Counted from the first letter of the stretch, positions 35,748 to 51,352 are shown. The stretch is 64,000 bases of DNA from Glandiceps talaboti (GCF_964340395.1 NC_135549.1:30476832-30540831), one strand, 5' to 3'. The notes: a model not told the origin generated them from the sequence alone. Made by a program: numbers and translations.

Positions 35748-36567
35748 CTTTCTATCACTGTTTTTTATCAGGCAGTACACACATTTCATTTCACGTAAAT
35801 TAGTTTAAGCTTCGTCTACATTCTTCTTTTCATAATGAGATTTTCACAATCATTTGTCAATCATTACAATTCATTGTCAATCAATATTTAACGTTGGTGA
35901 CAAGTGATGAAAACACTGTAGAGAGTGACAAACATACAATCAGTTATGGTTGGCAAACGCTGAGTGGTGGTCATTAGTTCAGTAACTGTTTTTGTGTTGG
36001 AATCCCGAACGGCGTAGGCAGAACCCCGGTCGGCATAGTGGTAATGGATGACTATCGTAAGATGGCTACATGTACACGTACTATACATAATAATTTTATT
36101 GCCATAAATTATAGGCTTCCAAAATACTCTAAACTTATCTACATTATGTACAAAATTTGTGTGGTTCACATGACTACATGGCTGAAATGGTGTAACGTTA
36201 TAGTGAAACCTAAGTCGAGATTTTTCGTTTGCTTACCTAATATTTGTACATTGGCAGTCATAACGGTTACTAGTGCCGTCTCAAATGTTGCTGTAACTGT
36301 CAATGTTAAAATGTTAAATTTAACCAATCTATAATATAATTGTATTTACTTGTAGTTGTTCAGCTCTGAAGAACTGTGTGAGTCACCTCAGTTGTGAAAC
36401 TGTGCTGATACAAAGCCAATACATTACATAACTACAAACGTTGCTCTTTTTTCGGAATAATTATTAGACTGATCTTCAGACAACAATATCATAGAATTTG
36501 ATTAAATTTGTACATATTTTGTTTGTGGAGGAATAGTATGGTTTTTGTTCAGGCTTTAAAAAATTGC
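35745..36567. other. Intergenic DNA, nothing recognised
   Basis: Non-coding. A tRNA A-box-like cggcatagtggtaatgg at 36033 has no matching B box. Confidence 0.5.
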
Positions 36568-37305
36568 GTGGTTCCGATTACGCTCAATTTTAGAATAGGT
36601 GGAGTAGGTACATTTTTTTCAATTTTTTTTCATGTTTGAGTGTCTAGTTCAGGTAGTTATGTTTTCCGTTGCTTTCCTTATGATCTTTGTGTTATTGGTT
36701 TCTTCTCATTAGATGTACAGCTATCACAGATTGGAAGAACAGTTTTATATCGCCTTTTAAGTTGATGTCATCAGTTTCCTCATCCACTATTTCTCGCGAG
36801 ACTTCACAATTTTCGCGATTTTGTTATTTATTTCTCGAAAAATGTTTAGGGTCGGCAGTGAAAAACTAGGTGGGTCGGGTAACCGGCACCAAACATTTTT
36901 AAATTGTTGTTTTTCTCCTAGGCCAGTATTTTGCAGATAATTTCCCGGAAGAAAAATTGGAAAAGGGGCAGACGTGAACGCACAGTAAATGTTGTATGAT
37001 ACAAGATAATGCAGTCAGTCATACATTGATTGTAGGTATTTGCAAGTATATTGATGAAAATACTTACTGAGCGTGAGATAATTATTGATGAATATTCCAT
37101 TTTCAGCATTATACACCTCTTGACATCACTACTGGTCCATAGATACCATGTTGATGACCACAAATAGTGGTGTACTATGTTATCACAGAACAGATTTAAT
37201 TTATATACAATTCTTGACAAATGCTTTTCACCTACTCCATCTATCTCCTCCCATTATTCACATAAAGAAAAAAACAGCGATTTTGATCGATAGGTGACTT
37301 GTTTT
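36568..37305 (+). mobile_element. Repeat family R2, longer plus-strand copy
   Basis: The first 144 bp match the minus fragment at 19790-19929. Near the left end lies ataggtggagtaggt, and near the right end (37230-37247) its imperfect complement cctactccatctatct, suggesting an inverted-repeat element. The right end (gatcgataggtgacttgttt, about 37284-37303) resembles the right flank of the 12694-13798 element. No transposase or RT ORF. Class unknown. Confidence 0.5.
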
Positions 37306-38084
37306 ATATTCTATGTTTGAAACGGATGGCTGGAGACAAAGATTATGGATTGTATTTGAATAGATAAAATACAACATTGATACATCATTATCTTATCTTT
37401 ATGTGACGTCATATAGTTTAAAATCTTGTTTTCATACTTTTAGCCCATTAGCAGACTTACTTTACTTAGTTTGCTCCTTTCTTATATTTCTAAACAAATT
37501 TCTTTTGGGATGTTATTTTCCGGAAACGAAAGTACAACCGTTTGATCGATGTGTGCGTGCAAGATTTGTGACAGTTGAATTCATGAGCTTGTCCTGTATA
37601 CATATAATTTCTAAAGTTTGAATCATTTCTCAGATTATGTCTGACAGTTATGCAAATATGTTTTCTTCCTTAGATTGAGATTAGTTATGTCATGATGTCA
37701 CCACTCTCTAGATTGTTGCAGCAGTGGTGCAAATCGTAGCTGTTATCTTTACTGTACATATAGTACAGTAATATGAATGTAAAATATCGATCAATTCACA
37801 GTCCTTCAATTTATATCTGTAGTCAGACTATCTTTATTTGTACATTTAAAAAAAACTGTTTGACGTCTGTCTCTCGTTTGTCAATTTTGTCTCCCGCTCT
37901 CTGTTTGATGAAATTCTTCCTGCTTTACTTCGTGTCTCTGTCTGATGACTGTGTACATTTTTCACCATGACTCACGACTGTTTGTCTTTCCTTATATGTC
38001 ATGTAATATATCTTACTCGCTATCTCTCTTAGTCTGTCTCGCCCTTTCTGTTTAATTCCAAATCACTTCCTTTTTGTCTTTGTC
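37306..38084. other. Intergenic DNA, pyrimidine-rich toward its end
   Basis: Non-coding; tct/ctg-rich from about 37860 leading into the microsatellites. Confidence 0.5.
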
Positions 38085-41271
<3,187 letters not shown>

Positions 41272-41313
41272 GACTACACACTATGGTGATATATACGACT
41301 TAATTAGAACCCA
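41272..41313. repeat. Minisatellite unit, left of the hAT-like element
   Basis: One 46-bp-type unit (gactacacactatggtgat ... ttagaaccca) separated from the main array at 43502 by the inserted element. It ends in ACCCA, which is repeated at 43502-43506. Confidence 0.8.
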
Positions 41314-43501
41314 CAGTACCGTAGCCTGCGGGGGGGGGGGGGGGGCAAGGGGGCAGCTGTCCCCCTGAGATTTTGGAAAAAAGAAAGAAAACAATCCTAC
41401 TTTTTGAATACATAGCGATGCTATTAAAATCGTTATTTACGTGACGATTCCTAGCATGCGCGATTTAAATGAATAGTTCACTAAAGTGACTGTACACTGA
41501 TGACTCCTTGCTAATATGTATCTTATATCGCTATTGTCGCTGGCTTAACTTTGAATAAAAATGTTTCCAGTTAAAAATTGTAACTTTTTGCAGCAAATTA
41601 AAAGTTCTTCGTGCGGGAAAGTACAAAAGAAGTGCGCACATGCACTGTGCATTTTCCGCGAGTAAACAGTGGTCTTGAAAGCCTCCTTCATTTGAAGATA
41701 GCAAGTCGCAATTATAATGTCAGCAAGTGAAACTCAAATAAAAAAAGACGGAAAAAGTCGTTCAATGTGAGGTCGCCTGCTATGTTGCATGCAGTGACTC
41801 CGAAGATGCGCTCGATCTCATTTACATCTTGTTCCTTATATTAAGACATTTCATACTGATAAAACGGCAGATCTCTTTTTGGAATATTTGGTGGCCCTGA
41901 AAAACTATTAAAGTAGGTACGCAGTTTAAGATCCACTATTTGAAGATATTTCTTTCAATAATTGTGTTCGACGTTGTCTTTGGTTAAAATGTTGTTTGAT
42001 ATAATTATCTCATTGCACACTGACACTGGCGTTATTCCGCAATTCATTTTGAAGCGACAATTTGCTACGGAAAGAATGGCCTTGAATGTGTAAACAGAGC
42101 TGTACCTTCGACATCAAAATCCAAACTTCAATTTCCGTTATAGCATAGACCCTACACGGGTCTATGGTTATAGTGATGACAAGGAGAATTCACTGAGTTC
42201 ACCTTGGGTTCCGACATAAACGAGGCCATAACAGTTTTGGGAGTTGGGTAAATTAAATGATTATTTTGTTGTGTTACTTATTTGAGAAAGCACCATCCAT
42301 TTTATTACTTTGAATGTGACATCTTTTCGGTAACTACTTTGAAAGATACGACATTAGGCCAGAAAAAATGAAAAAGCTGTTCAACCTACCCATACATTTT
42401 TTTCTGGTGATGGGTAATATATCCTCATGCGGGCTTCGCATTTTCTTTTCAAAATTAAGGATATTTCTTTATATTTTCTGAATAGTACATGTAACAATAT
42501 ACATTTGAGTCTATTCCAAATTATATAATATCTTATACAGTGGTTTACTTGGCTCTGGTGATGCATACAAGCATGAATTGAGATTAAATATCCAATGCGC
42601 ACTAAAAAAGAAATGAACAAAAGTTTACGACCATTGGTCCATCAAAAGTCTTGAAATGTTTTGCTCTTTATTCGGGATTTTTTGGAACCAAATTAAGCTT
42701 CAGGAGAAGTCATTTACCAAGTGCACATTCGCATAATATCTTTCAGCTTTGCCACAGCAAAATACACTTCCAGATAATATGTAATACATAGCATAATTGT
42801 TTCAATTCTGGTATTTTATTGTATCTATGGTTTGATATTTTATGCCTCTAAATGGCCTCCTACACTGTCTTATTTCTTTTTTTCACATTTGGAGTTGTCT
42901 CCTTCCAATCAGTAGCAATCAAGGTGATAATTATCTTTCTCCCAAATCAAGATGGAAGGTGTCTGGCTAAGTACCTCCCTGTATAGGTTAGAGCTAATTA
43001 GAGGCATCCCATGATGCATGTGCAATCCACATCCCGTGTAAAGTACATGTAATCTCGTTCGTATTATTATCTCGAGTATCATTGTAGTTGGCTATCACTG
43101 ATATTTGTATGCATCATTGTACTATATGATTTTATATATCCACTGTAGTGTAGGTGACAGAAGGGGTGGCTAAATAATGCTTGAGTTTCATTTTGCGGGG
43201 CTGAACATTTTTTGAGAAGAGAGGGTGAGAGGAACTACACCATTTGTTTAACCGTAAATTGTGTACATTTCCTAACTGTAGCTATGCAGACAAATTGCAT
43301 GAGATAGTATCAAGATAACTGAATAAGTTCTATCGGGTTAGGTTACCCGTTGACCAGCATTTTTTATTTTTTCTGACCTTACATATGATATTTAATTGTG
43401 TATGCTAAAATATGTAAATTAGCACTTTTCTAAATTTTAAATGCAAGATTGCACCAAGACAAAGTTCTGCCCCTTGGCAATTTGGTCAGGCTACGGCCCT
43501 G
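41314..43501. mobile_element. hAT-like DNA transposon, non-autonomous, about 2.2 kb
   Basis: The left end CAGTACCGTAGCCTG and the complement of the right end CAGGGCCGTAGCCTG match at 13 of 15 positions. Just inside, both carry a G/C-rich stretch with caaggggcag-like sequence. CAGGG-type ends are common in hAT transposons. It is flanked by perfect ACCCA (41309-41313, 43502-43506); hAT elements normally make 8-bp duplications, so class is tentative. The interior has no ORF resembling a transposase, so it would depend on one supplied elsewhere. A G16 run lies at 41330-41345 and a 9-bp-arm palindrome at 42144-42166. Confidence 0.6.
42144..42166. repeat. Short palindrome shared with 20586-20606
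   Basis: Arms catagaccc and gggtctatg with loop tacac, followed by gtta, inside the hAT-like element. Confidence 0.6.
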
Positions 43502-43973
43502 ACCCACTAGAACTACACACTATGGTGATATCTACGACTTGAGTAGAACCCACTAGAACTACCCACTATGGTGATATATCCGACTTAATTAGAACCCACT
43601 AGAACTACACACTATGGTGATATCTACGACTTGAGTAGAACCCACTAGAACTACACACTATGGTGATATCTACGACTTGAGTAGAACCCACTAGAACTAC
43701 ACAATATGGTGATATCTTCGACTTAATTAGAACCCACTAGAACTACACACTATGGTGGTATCTACGACTTGAGTAGAACCCACTAGAACTATACTATGGT
43801 GATATCTACGACCTGAGTAGAACCCATTAGATTAGCCGACATCTACATCGTATTTTAATCAGATTGATTCTGACTCCAGCCTAAGACACTATGGCACTAT
43901 CTCGGACATGAGTAGAACCCACTAACACTACACACTACGATGATATCTACGACTTGAGTAAAACTCACTACGA
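43502..43973. repeat. 46-bp minisatellite array
   Basis: About seven consecutive units of a 46-bp repeat (aactacacactatggtgat, then a tctacgacttgagtagaa segment, then cccactag). A degenerate stretch and two more partial units follow near 43890-43973. Variants alternate between acttgagtagaac and acttaattagaac. Confidence 0.93.
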
Positions 43974-44772
43974 CTTCAAAGAGTAAAACAGTTCGAATCT
44001 TCCCAAGGATATTTGTGTCTCCTTACATCGATGTGACAAATAAAAACTATAAATGATTAAAGCACTGATTGTATATCCCCTTCAGCCTTTGTATTCCTTT
44101 TAACTACAGGTTTGTATAATCCATTAAACTAAATTTATGCAACAAACTGATCGTCCATAAGTGTTGTATCTCACTAGACAAGAATAAAATATAAGTAAAT
44201 GACTCCATGTATTTTAAAATATCAACAGTCTGTCGCAAGTATAACGTCGGTAAAAAGAGTTGTGGGTTTGTTTCGTAGAAGGTAGGGAATGAGCAGAGGT
44301 TAGGCCAAAAAAAAGATAATTGTTTCTGATCAGCGCGTGCAGCACTCATCAATAAATACCCCGGCATCAATCTTTTTCTCGTGTTTGTCCTGCCCATGCG
44401 AGTCTGCAGATCGGGGGGGGGGGGGACACAAAAATAACCCGACCTACATTAGTTGCTACTTCATTGAAGACAACTGCAGAGTGAATCGTGAACAAGTATA
44501 TGATATCTTCCCATATACAAACTTGCTCTTAAAGTATTATAAAGAAATAAAAGAACAGTAACTGCTATAACTAGGTAAAGCGACAGGTTTGTTGAGAATT
44601 ACCAAAAAATAAAGCGAATAAATAAAGCTCAGTAGCAAAAATTTCATACAGCTTCACCGCAACAATGTACTCTTCATTTCCTATATTCTATTGTGAGGTA
44701 GATAATAACCAAGAGAATGTTTGTATAAAAAATCATCTTCATATAACTCTCTGCCTGTCTGTCGTTCGGTCG
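43974..44772. other. Intergenic DNA with a G13 tract
   Basis: Non-coding. G-run at 44413-44425. Confidence 0.5.
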
Positions 44773-44863
44773 GTATGTATGTATGTATGTATGTATGTAT
44801 GTATGTATGTATGTATGTATGTATGTTTGTATGTATGTATGTATGTATGTATGTATGTATGTA

Positions 44864-44898
<35 letters not shown>

Positions 44899-45070
44899 AT
44901 GTATGTATGTATGTATGTATGTATGTATGTATGTATGTATGTATGTATGTATGTGTGTGTATGTATGTATGTATGTATGTGTGTATGTATGTATGTATGT
45001 ATGTATGTATGTATGTATGTATGTATGTGTGTTTGTCTGTGTATGTGTTCATGTGTCTGTGTCTGTGTCT
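44773..45070. repeat. Tetranucleotide microsatellite (ATGT)n
   Basis: Long gtat array with interspersed GT expansions, degenerating into gtct at its right end. All Tyr/Val/Cys/Met frames here are artefacts. Confidence 0.97.
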
Positions 45071-46392
45071 AAAATGAGGAAACCAGGGAGATCGATATTT
45101 GAGAGCAAAACTGATTTAATTAAGGTATTAAAGCCAATTACATATTGACTTTATATAATAATTTATTCTACGGATTTATATTTTATACGTTTTCACCATG
45201 GTAGGGGACCACCCCTCCCACACTCTAACCTATGCTAGCCATGATGGTGATGCTATTTTCGGGTTCACCGGAAATCAAGATTCAAGGGATGAGCTCTCCT
45301 GGCTAGGTTTGTTCAAAATAGAGATCAGCGCTCAATGTCAGATTTCTTCCTACAAAATCAACATCTAATTGTAAACAAATCTCTTATAAAATGGAATTTG
45401 GAGTCAGTTACCACTGATGAGTCTCTGAAAGTAGTGTATTGTTGTGTCATCTTTTTACGTAGCTAGCGTGTGTTTTGGGAGGGGCAGGATGAGGGGTGGG
45501 ATAATATACAATTGAATATATCAAAATTCAGATTTGAGAGGGTTACAAAAATTGTTTAATTCATGTTTGAAGTACTGTGGGTGGGGAGGGGGGCTACGAG
45601 TCTTTTGTTTTACCAAACTATTTTCTCCTTGGCCCTCTCCCCAGCCATATATTATGTTCGTTCCCCAAGTCTCGCTTGCCAGACTTAAGACAATGTTTCC
45701 CTAATTTTACGTCCCACAAGATGCGCGCTTGATCGGTGCAATTGCTTACCTCAAACTGTCGGTGGTGGCGCACATATATGGTACGTGTATGTAGTGTGGA
45801 TGTCTTGCAACAAGGCAATGCAGACATCTTTCAGCTTTATATAAACAAATAAACCAGCTATTCCAACGACTTTTGGATGTTGTAGAAACCACACCACGAT
45901 TTGTGCAATAGCATGTAGCATTCTCGTTACTGTAACTGAGCCCATCAACAGTTATATGGTTATACATGGTTCCCTGAACATACAGTGTGATATTAGTATG
46001 TCACAACTTCGAGTGTGATCTCCAAGTGAAAGGGTGAAATTTACCGTCTGAATTGCTGTGCCATAGTGGTAATATCAAAATTGAGCAACAAAGTATACGT
46101 AACTCAATAGGATGCTTGCACCAACCACAGATAATCAACAATAATAATTCAAACGACTCTGATTCCTTTTGTTTTTTACTACTCAGGTTGAAATATATTT
46201 GTCTGCATCTTCGGAGCAAACGCCTTAATCTTATGGCGTGCTGTCGGCTGTTTCACAATCAATATTTCGCTTATGTTGCTCTAGGATAGAACAATGGAAA
46301 GTTCCGTAACAGGTATAAACGTAGATTGTTTAGGAAATAAATTGATAAATAAGTATCAATTGTTCTACTCTTCAATACGAAGTGATTAGTAT
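45071..46392. other. Intergenic DNA, nothing recognised
   Basis: Non-coding, with G-rich patches near 45478-45500 and 45579-45594. Confidence 0.5.
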
Positions 46393-46393
46393 G

Positions 46394-46486
<93 letters not shown>
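46393..46486. repeat. Dinucleotide microsatellite (TA)n at the 5' edge of a LINE
   Basis: About 45 TA units directly abutting the start of the LINE sequence. A shorter TA tract (about 50010-50021) abuts its 3' end. Confidence 0.97.
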
Positions 46487-46489
<3 letters not shown>

Positions 46490-46495
46490 AACTAT

Positions 46496-47554
46496 TTGTT
46501 ACTCAATGATGTAATTATTCTAGTGGAAACCTGGGCGGAAAGTGATATGGAATTTGACGATATATTTCCGGGTTTTAAAGTTTTCAGTAAATATCGTCCA
46601 AGAAAAGCAGCTTCTGGTAGATATTCCGGTGGTATCATTATTATTGTAAAAGAAAATATTTTGCCTTATATTACACCAGTCAGATGTGATATGAAAGATT
46701 GTCTATTCCTTCTCATAAATGGAGATTTAATTAGCAATATCAAAGACATTTTAATTTGTGGGGTATATATACCCCCAGAAAAGTCAACATATTATCACAA
46801 TTTGCAGTCGGAAAATGGTGTTGACTTATTTGAAACCCAATTGTTAGAAGTTATTTCTAAACTGCCAGATGTAGACATCATTGTGGCAGGGGATTTCAAT
46901 GCACGTACTGGCACTGAAGCTGACTACATTGTTGATGATGACCCCAAGTATGTAGTCAATGATATGCCTAATTATAATACAGATTGTTTCAATATGCCCC
47001 GCACTTCAAAAGATAACACAGTAAACATTTTTGGTCGCACCTTACTCACTGCTTGTTCTACGTATAATTTGCATATTTTAAATGGTAGATCGGGGTCAGA
47101 TGCTAATAAAGGTGATTTCACTTGCATTTCACACAATGGGGCTAGTGTCGTTGACTACATCTTGGTTTCCACTCAAATGTTTAATGAGATTCATGATTTC
47201 TCTATTGGTTTACGTACTGAATCTGATCATTTTCCACTTCACTTTAAGTTATCTTCAGTTTTATGGCGTCAGTTAGAACCCAGGATCCTGCATAGGCCTA
47301 TTGCAGAAAAATACATTTGGAACGAGGCTCAGAGAAATTCTTTCATTAATCATTGTCAGTCAGATTCCGCTACTGCTCTTTTAAACAATTGTATTGAGAA
47401 TGACAATATTGAGGTAGACGATTTTGTGTCAGCCATTCAACATATTTTTGATGACGCAGCATCTAAGTGTAATATGGTCAAGAAAGTGTACAGCTTGGGT
47501 AAAGAACGCCAGCGAAAACAACCCGATTGGTTTGACTCAGAGTGCAAAAATTAA
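46496..47554 (+). pseudogene. LINE endonuclease part, truncated at both ends
   Basis: 352 codons of APE-type endonuclease. Visible are the catalytic Glu in LVETW (residue 11), YIPP (91-94), GDFN (132-135) and SDH (243-245). The N-terminal strand that carries the first conserved Asn is missing, so the ATG at 46496 is not the authentic start. The frame ends at TAA 47552-47554, where the next frame (-1) continues the same protein. It would originally have been fused to the RT. Confidence 0.88.
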
Positions 47555-49899
47555 AATTGGAGAAGTTTAGGTGCTTGAGGAAATTTCGCTCTGAGGGTAA
47601 CGTTTGTTTTCTCAATAGTTTTAAAAGACTGAGATCAGAGTTTAAAAATATGTGTAATGTAAAAAGACGAAAATTTCTGGATACTCGTAGAAAGCAGTTG
47701 GCTACTTCTATCAACGACCCAACCCGTTTCTGGCATACTCTCCATAAAATTACTTCTTTTAGAACACGCACCCCTTCTCTTCTGCCAGATGTTTGGTTCA
47801 ATTATTTTAGTAAGCTGTTCCAAAATGATTCTGAACCCCCACCTTTTCATTTATCGGATGATTTTACCCATTTGTTAGAATCTACAGTTGATGACGTTTT
47901 CCCTATTGAAGGAGATTTGACCTATGATATTCTGAATGGTCCTATTACAAACGAGGAAATTTTATGTAGTATTGCAAACCTGAAAAATGGTAAATCACCA
48001 GGACCTGATAAAGTTTTGGGCGAATTTATGAAGACCTGTTCACATTTTCTTGTACCATATTTAAATGTTTTGTTCAACAGAATTTTAGACACTGGGTTAT
48101 TTCCAACAGAATGGTCAAAAGCTATAATTGTACCTATTCACAAGAAAGGACCTATTAATGTACCAGATAACTATAGAGGTATTTCTCTTTTAAGTATCTT
48201 TAGTAAAATATTTACCTGGATTTTGAACAGGCGTCTTACATTTTGGGCAGAGGCTTTCGATAAAATTGACGAAGCGCAAGCTGGCTTTAGACGAGGTTAT
48301 TCTACTGTCGATAATGTATTCATCCTTCAGTCAATTATCCAGAAGTATCTGACAATGAATAAGGGGAAATTCTATTGCGTATTCGTCGATTTTTCTAAAG
48401 CGTTTGACACGGTTGAACGTCAGAGGTTATGGTATCTCCTTTTGAAAGGTGGTGTGAAGGGAAAGATGTTCAGAATGCTTAACAGTATCTATAACAGTGT
48501 CAAGTCTTGTGTGAGAACAGGTGATGGTAATACTGAATATTTTAACTGTCACAGTGGCGTACGCCAAGGGTGTATGCTTAGCCCCTTCTTATTTTCATTT
48601 TTTATCAATGAATTAGCAAGGGAAATCCATGTTACTGGCCAGCGTGGAGTGCAGCTGTCCCCAGACTTAGTTGAAATCATGTGTTTACTATTTGCAGACG
48701 ATGTTGTAATGTTTTCTGACACAATTATAGGACTTCAAAAATTATTAACCACTCTAAGTGAATACTGTAGTAAATGGCAGATGACTGTCAATTTATCTAA
48801 GACAAAAATAGTAGTTTTCAAAAATGGGGGATTTGTGTCAAAGAGAGAAAAATGGGTTTTTAACGGGAAGGCACTTGAAGTTGTTTCATACTACAAATAC
48901 CTAGGATTATTGTTATCATGTCGTTTAAAGTGGTTTCAAGCCACCAAATTGCTATCACAACAGGGCAGAAAAGCTTTTATAAACGCCTGGAGCAAGTGTA
49001 ATAGAGTTGGTACCTTGTCATATGATACTTTCTTTAAGTTGTTTGATTCAATGATTTCACCAATTTTGACGTATGGATCTGAACTATGGGGTTTTCAAAG
49101 TTACTTGTCACTAGAAAGGGTACAGCTTTTAGCATGCAGAATATTTTTAGGGCTTCCACATTGCGCTCCAAATTGTGCTGTTCTTGGTGAATGTGGGAGA
49201 TACCCAATATATCTAATAACAGCAAAAAAATGTATTAAATATTGGGCCAAACTTGTAAATATGCCAAATTATAGATACCCAAAAAAATGCTATAATATGC
49301 TTTACCAAATTGAAAACTCTGGTTTAAGATATAAGGGTACATGGGTCAGAGAAGTACGAACCTTACTCTCTATTTCTGGTTTACAAGATGTATGGGACGC
49401 ACAGGAAGTTGACAATATAGACCTTTTTATAGGCACATTCACCACTAGATTTAAACAGTTTTTATTTTTAAATTGGCACAGTGAAATATCAACCTTAGAT
49501 AAACTAGAAAATTACAGAAATTTCAAATCCCTGCTGCAACCTGAAAAGTATTTGTTCTCTGTTACCATTGACAAACATCGGAAGATGTTAGCACGTTTCA
49601 GGTGTTCTGCACATTGCTTAAAAATCGAAAGTGAGAGAAAATATGGCATAGAGAGACAGGATCGTATTTGTAAACTTTGTGATTTTAGAGAAGTTGAGGA
49701 TGAATTCCACTTTCTTCTGAAATGTACCTTTTTCAACCAATATCGCAACAAATATATTCCTGCCTATTATTATTCACCACCATCCTACGAAAAGTTTATT
49801 GAAATAATGCATAGTGAGAACGGAGATATATTGCAAAAGTTGGCTGTATTTCTTTTTCATGCTCTTTCTCTGAGGAAAGAAGCAGATTCTTTGTTGTGA
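47542..49899 (+). pseudogene. LINE reverse transcriptase part, out of frame with its endonuclease
   Basis: About 785 codons open to TGA at 49899, read from the frame opened at 47542, which has no own ATG there. RT core: KSPGPDK near 151-157, YRGISLL 211-217, VDFSKAFDT 282-290, RQGC 341-344 and FADD 384-387. The C-terminal zinc knuckle uses C710, C713, H723 and C728 (CX2CX9HX4C). No internal stops, so apart from one indel the protein is intact. Without an upstream start it is unlikely to be made. Confidence 0.9.
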
Positions 49900-50009
49900 G
49901 CGACATTTTGTTTTCCTTTTTTCTGCTTTTAACAAGTGAATGTAATTATGTAAATGTATTGCATTTTGGGCCAATGGCCATGGACTGCAATAAACGACCT
50001 ATATAATAA

Positions 50010-50123
50010 TATATATATATAACTCGGTGAGTATCAATCTGCTATAAGACAGTGCTCTATACCGCAGTGGCAGAGCGTAATAGTTTTGGTAGTACTGGAA
50101 CTCTTTCTTGGGTGTTACTCGGA
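50010..50123. other. Short unclassified stretch after the LINE
   Basis: The TA tract is followed by sequence including a box-like gcagtggcagagcg. It may belong to the same unknown element as the ribozyme-like fold at 50124-50197. Confidence 0.3.
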
Positions 50124-50197
50124 GTTTCACGCATATTGCGATCATCAGACACTCTGAGGCCTACTCTCTGGGTGTGCTGTATATATAGAGTGTAGAC
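50124..50197 (-). ncRNA. Possible decayed type-I hammerhead ribozyme
   Basis: On the minus strand, GTC (50197-50195) is followed by T and then ACACTCT (50193-50187). That pairs perfectly with AGAGTGT (50155-50149), which sits directly before the core CTGATGA (50148-50142). Next come CGC-AATAT-GCG as a short stem II and GAAAC (50128-50124). This order is that of a type-I hammerhead. Faults: an extra base between GTC and stem I, a U-U at the normally G-C 10.1/11.1 pair, and only two base pairs in stem III. Such ribozymes are known in Penelope-like elements and retrozymes. Confidence 0.35.
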
Positions 50198-51224
50198 AAT
50201 AGAAATACCATCACTATTGTCTGTGTCAAAATGTTGCTAAATCAAGATTCTTAGCTGTGTTTAATTTGCTGAAATCTAGCCATAACAATGCAATACTGGA
50301 AATGAAGCACTGTTTTGAAATAGCAGACTGTAAATTTAGCTCATACTGGCGCTTAAGATTTCCTGCAAAACAAACCATTGATTCAAGTGATGTTACTTCT
50401 CTGAGAGAGTAATGGTCTGAACGATGTCAATAGTTAAAGGCAATTTCATTCTCTCATAAAACACTTACCACCACATACTGAGTTTTACAATCCACACTGT
50501 TGAACAGAATCTATAAACGTTGTAAACTGTCATGTAAGCATATTATTAACCATACACAATGAGGGGCCAGACTATTTTAATTTTGAATGAGGAAAATTGA
50601 TGGTAACTGTGAGTATATGTCATTATTTCAGCAGTCCTACGTACATGCTAAGTGTACATACATGTAGATGACATGAATGATAGCGCTTTGGTAAATATTT
50701 CATTTATTGAACTCAGCTGATTGCGTGACTGTAACCCCGCAGGCTTCAACGCTGTGTGAGAAGACTGTCAGTAAACAAGATTGCATTGCCAAACTGAGTC
50801 CATTACATGCAATATATAAGTCATCTACATAAGAAACTAATTGTACACTTTCAGTAATAGGTACACTTTGACAGAAATACATTTATTTCACTATCGAATG
50901 GGAAGGTAAACAACAGGGGTGAATAGGCAAGCAGTTGTTATTAAACATTGAATATCATAAGTAGATGAATATAAATATGTACCAACAACGTAACAGCCGA
51001 ATAATGATGTATATGACAAAGATAAACAAGGTGGATTTTGCAAGTAGATAAACAATTCAAAAATGAACACGTGGTAACTAGCAACAAAATCCCATCATAG
51101 CAACAGTCAAATGATAGAGTGCTCTGCAAAGATAACAACTGGGATGGATAGGCAAGCGGAAAAAAAACATTCAAAGAATTGACATATACTCACCCAGAAA
51201 TAAGATACTACCAATGCATATAGG
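50198..51224. other. Intergenic DNA, nothing recognised
   Basis: Non-coding. Confidence 0.5.
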
Positions 51225-51269
51225 TACGTACACACACATGTACACACACACACACACACATACATACAT

Positions 51270-51352
<83 letters not shown>

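Larger units (their letters stand above)
46487..50009 (+). mobile_element. Second non-LTR retrotransposon, 5'-truncated and frameshifted
   Basis: An APE-endonuclease/RT LINE of a different family from the one at 3812. It starts inside the endonuclease domain right after a (TA)n tract and lacks the first endonuclease block. One frameshift lies near 47546-47551. The 3' UTR is about 100 bp and ends in AATAAA (49989-49994) and a TA-rich tail. The clade is not resolvable by eye. A decayed relative lies at 63510-64000. Confidence 0.88.

Noticed and set aside
36023-36060. tRNA A-box-like cggcatagtggtaatgg
   Set aside because: No B box at the expected distance on the same strand and no cloverleaf; probably chance or a SINE scrap.
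45412-45430. Second hammerhead-like ctgatga...gaaa on the plus strand
   Set aside because: No stem II between the two core blocks and no stem I partner upstream.
47543-47552. Programmed -1 frameshift site between endonuclease and RT
   Set aside because: The heptamer C AAA AAT does not fit the X XXY YYZ rule and no downstream pseudoknot was evident; a one-base deletion explains it more simply.
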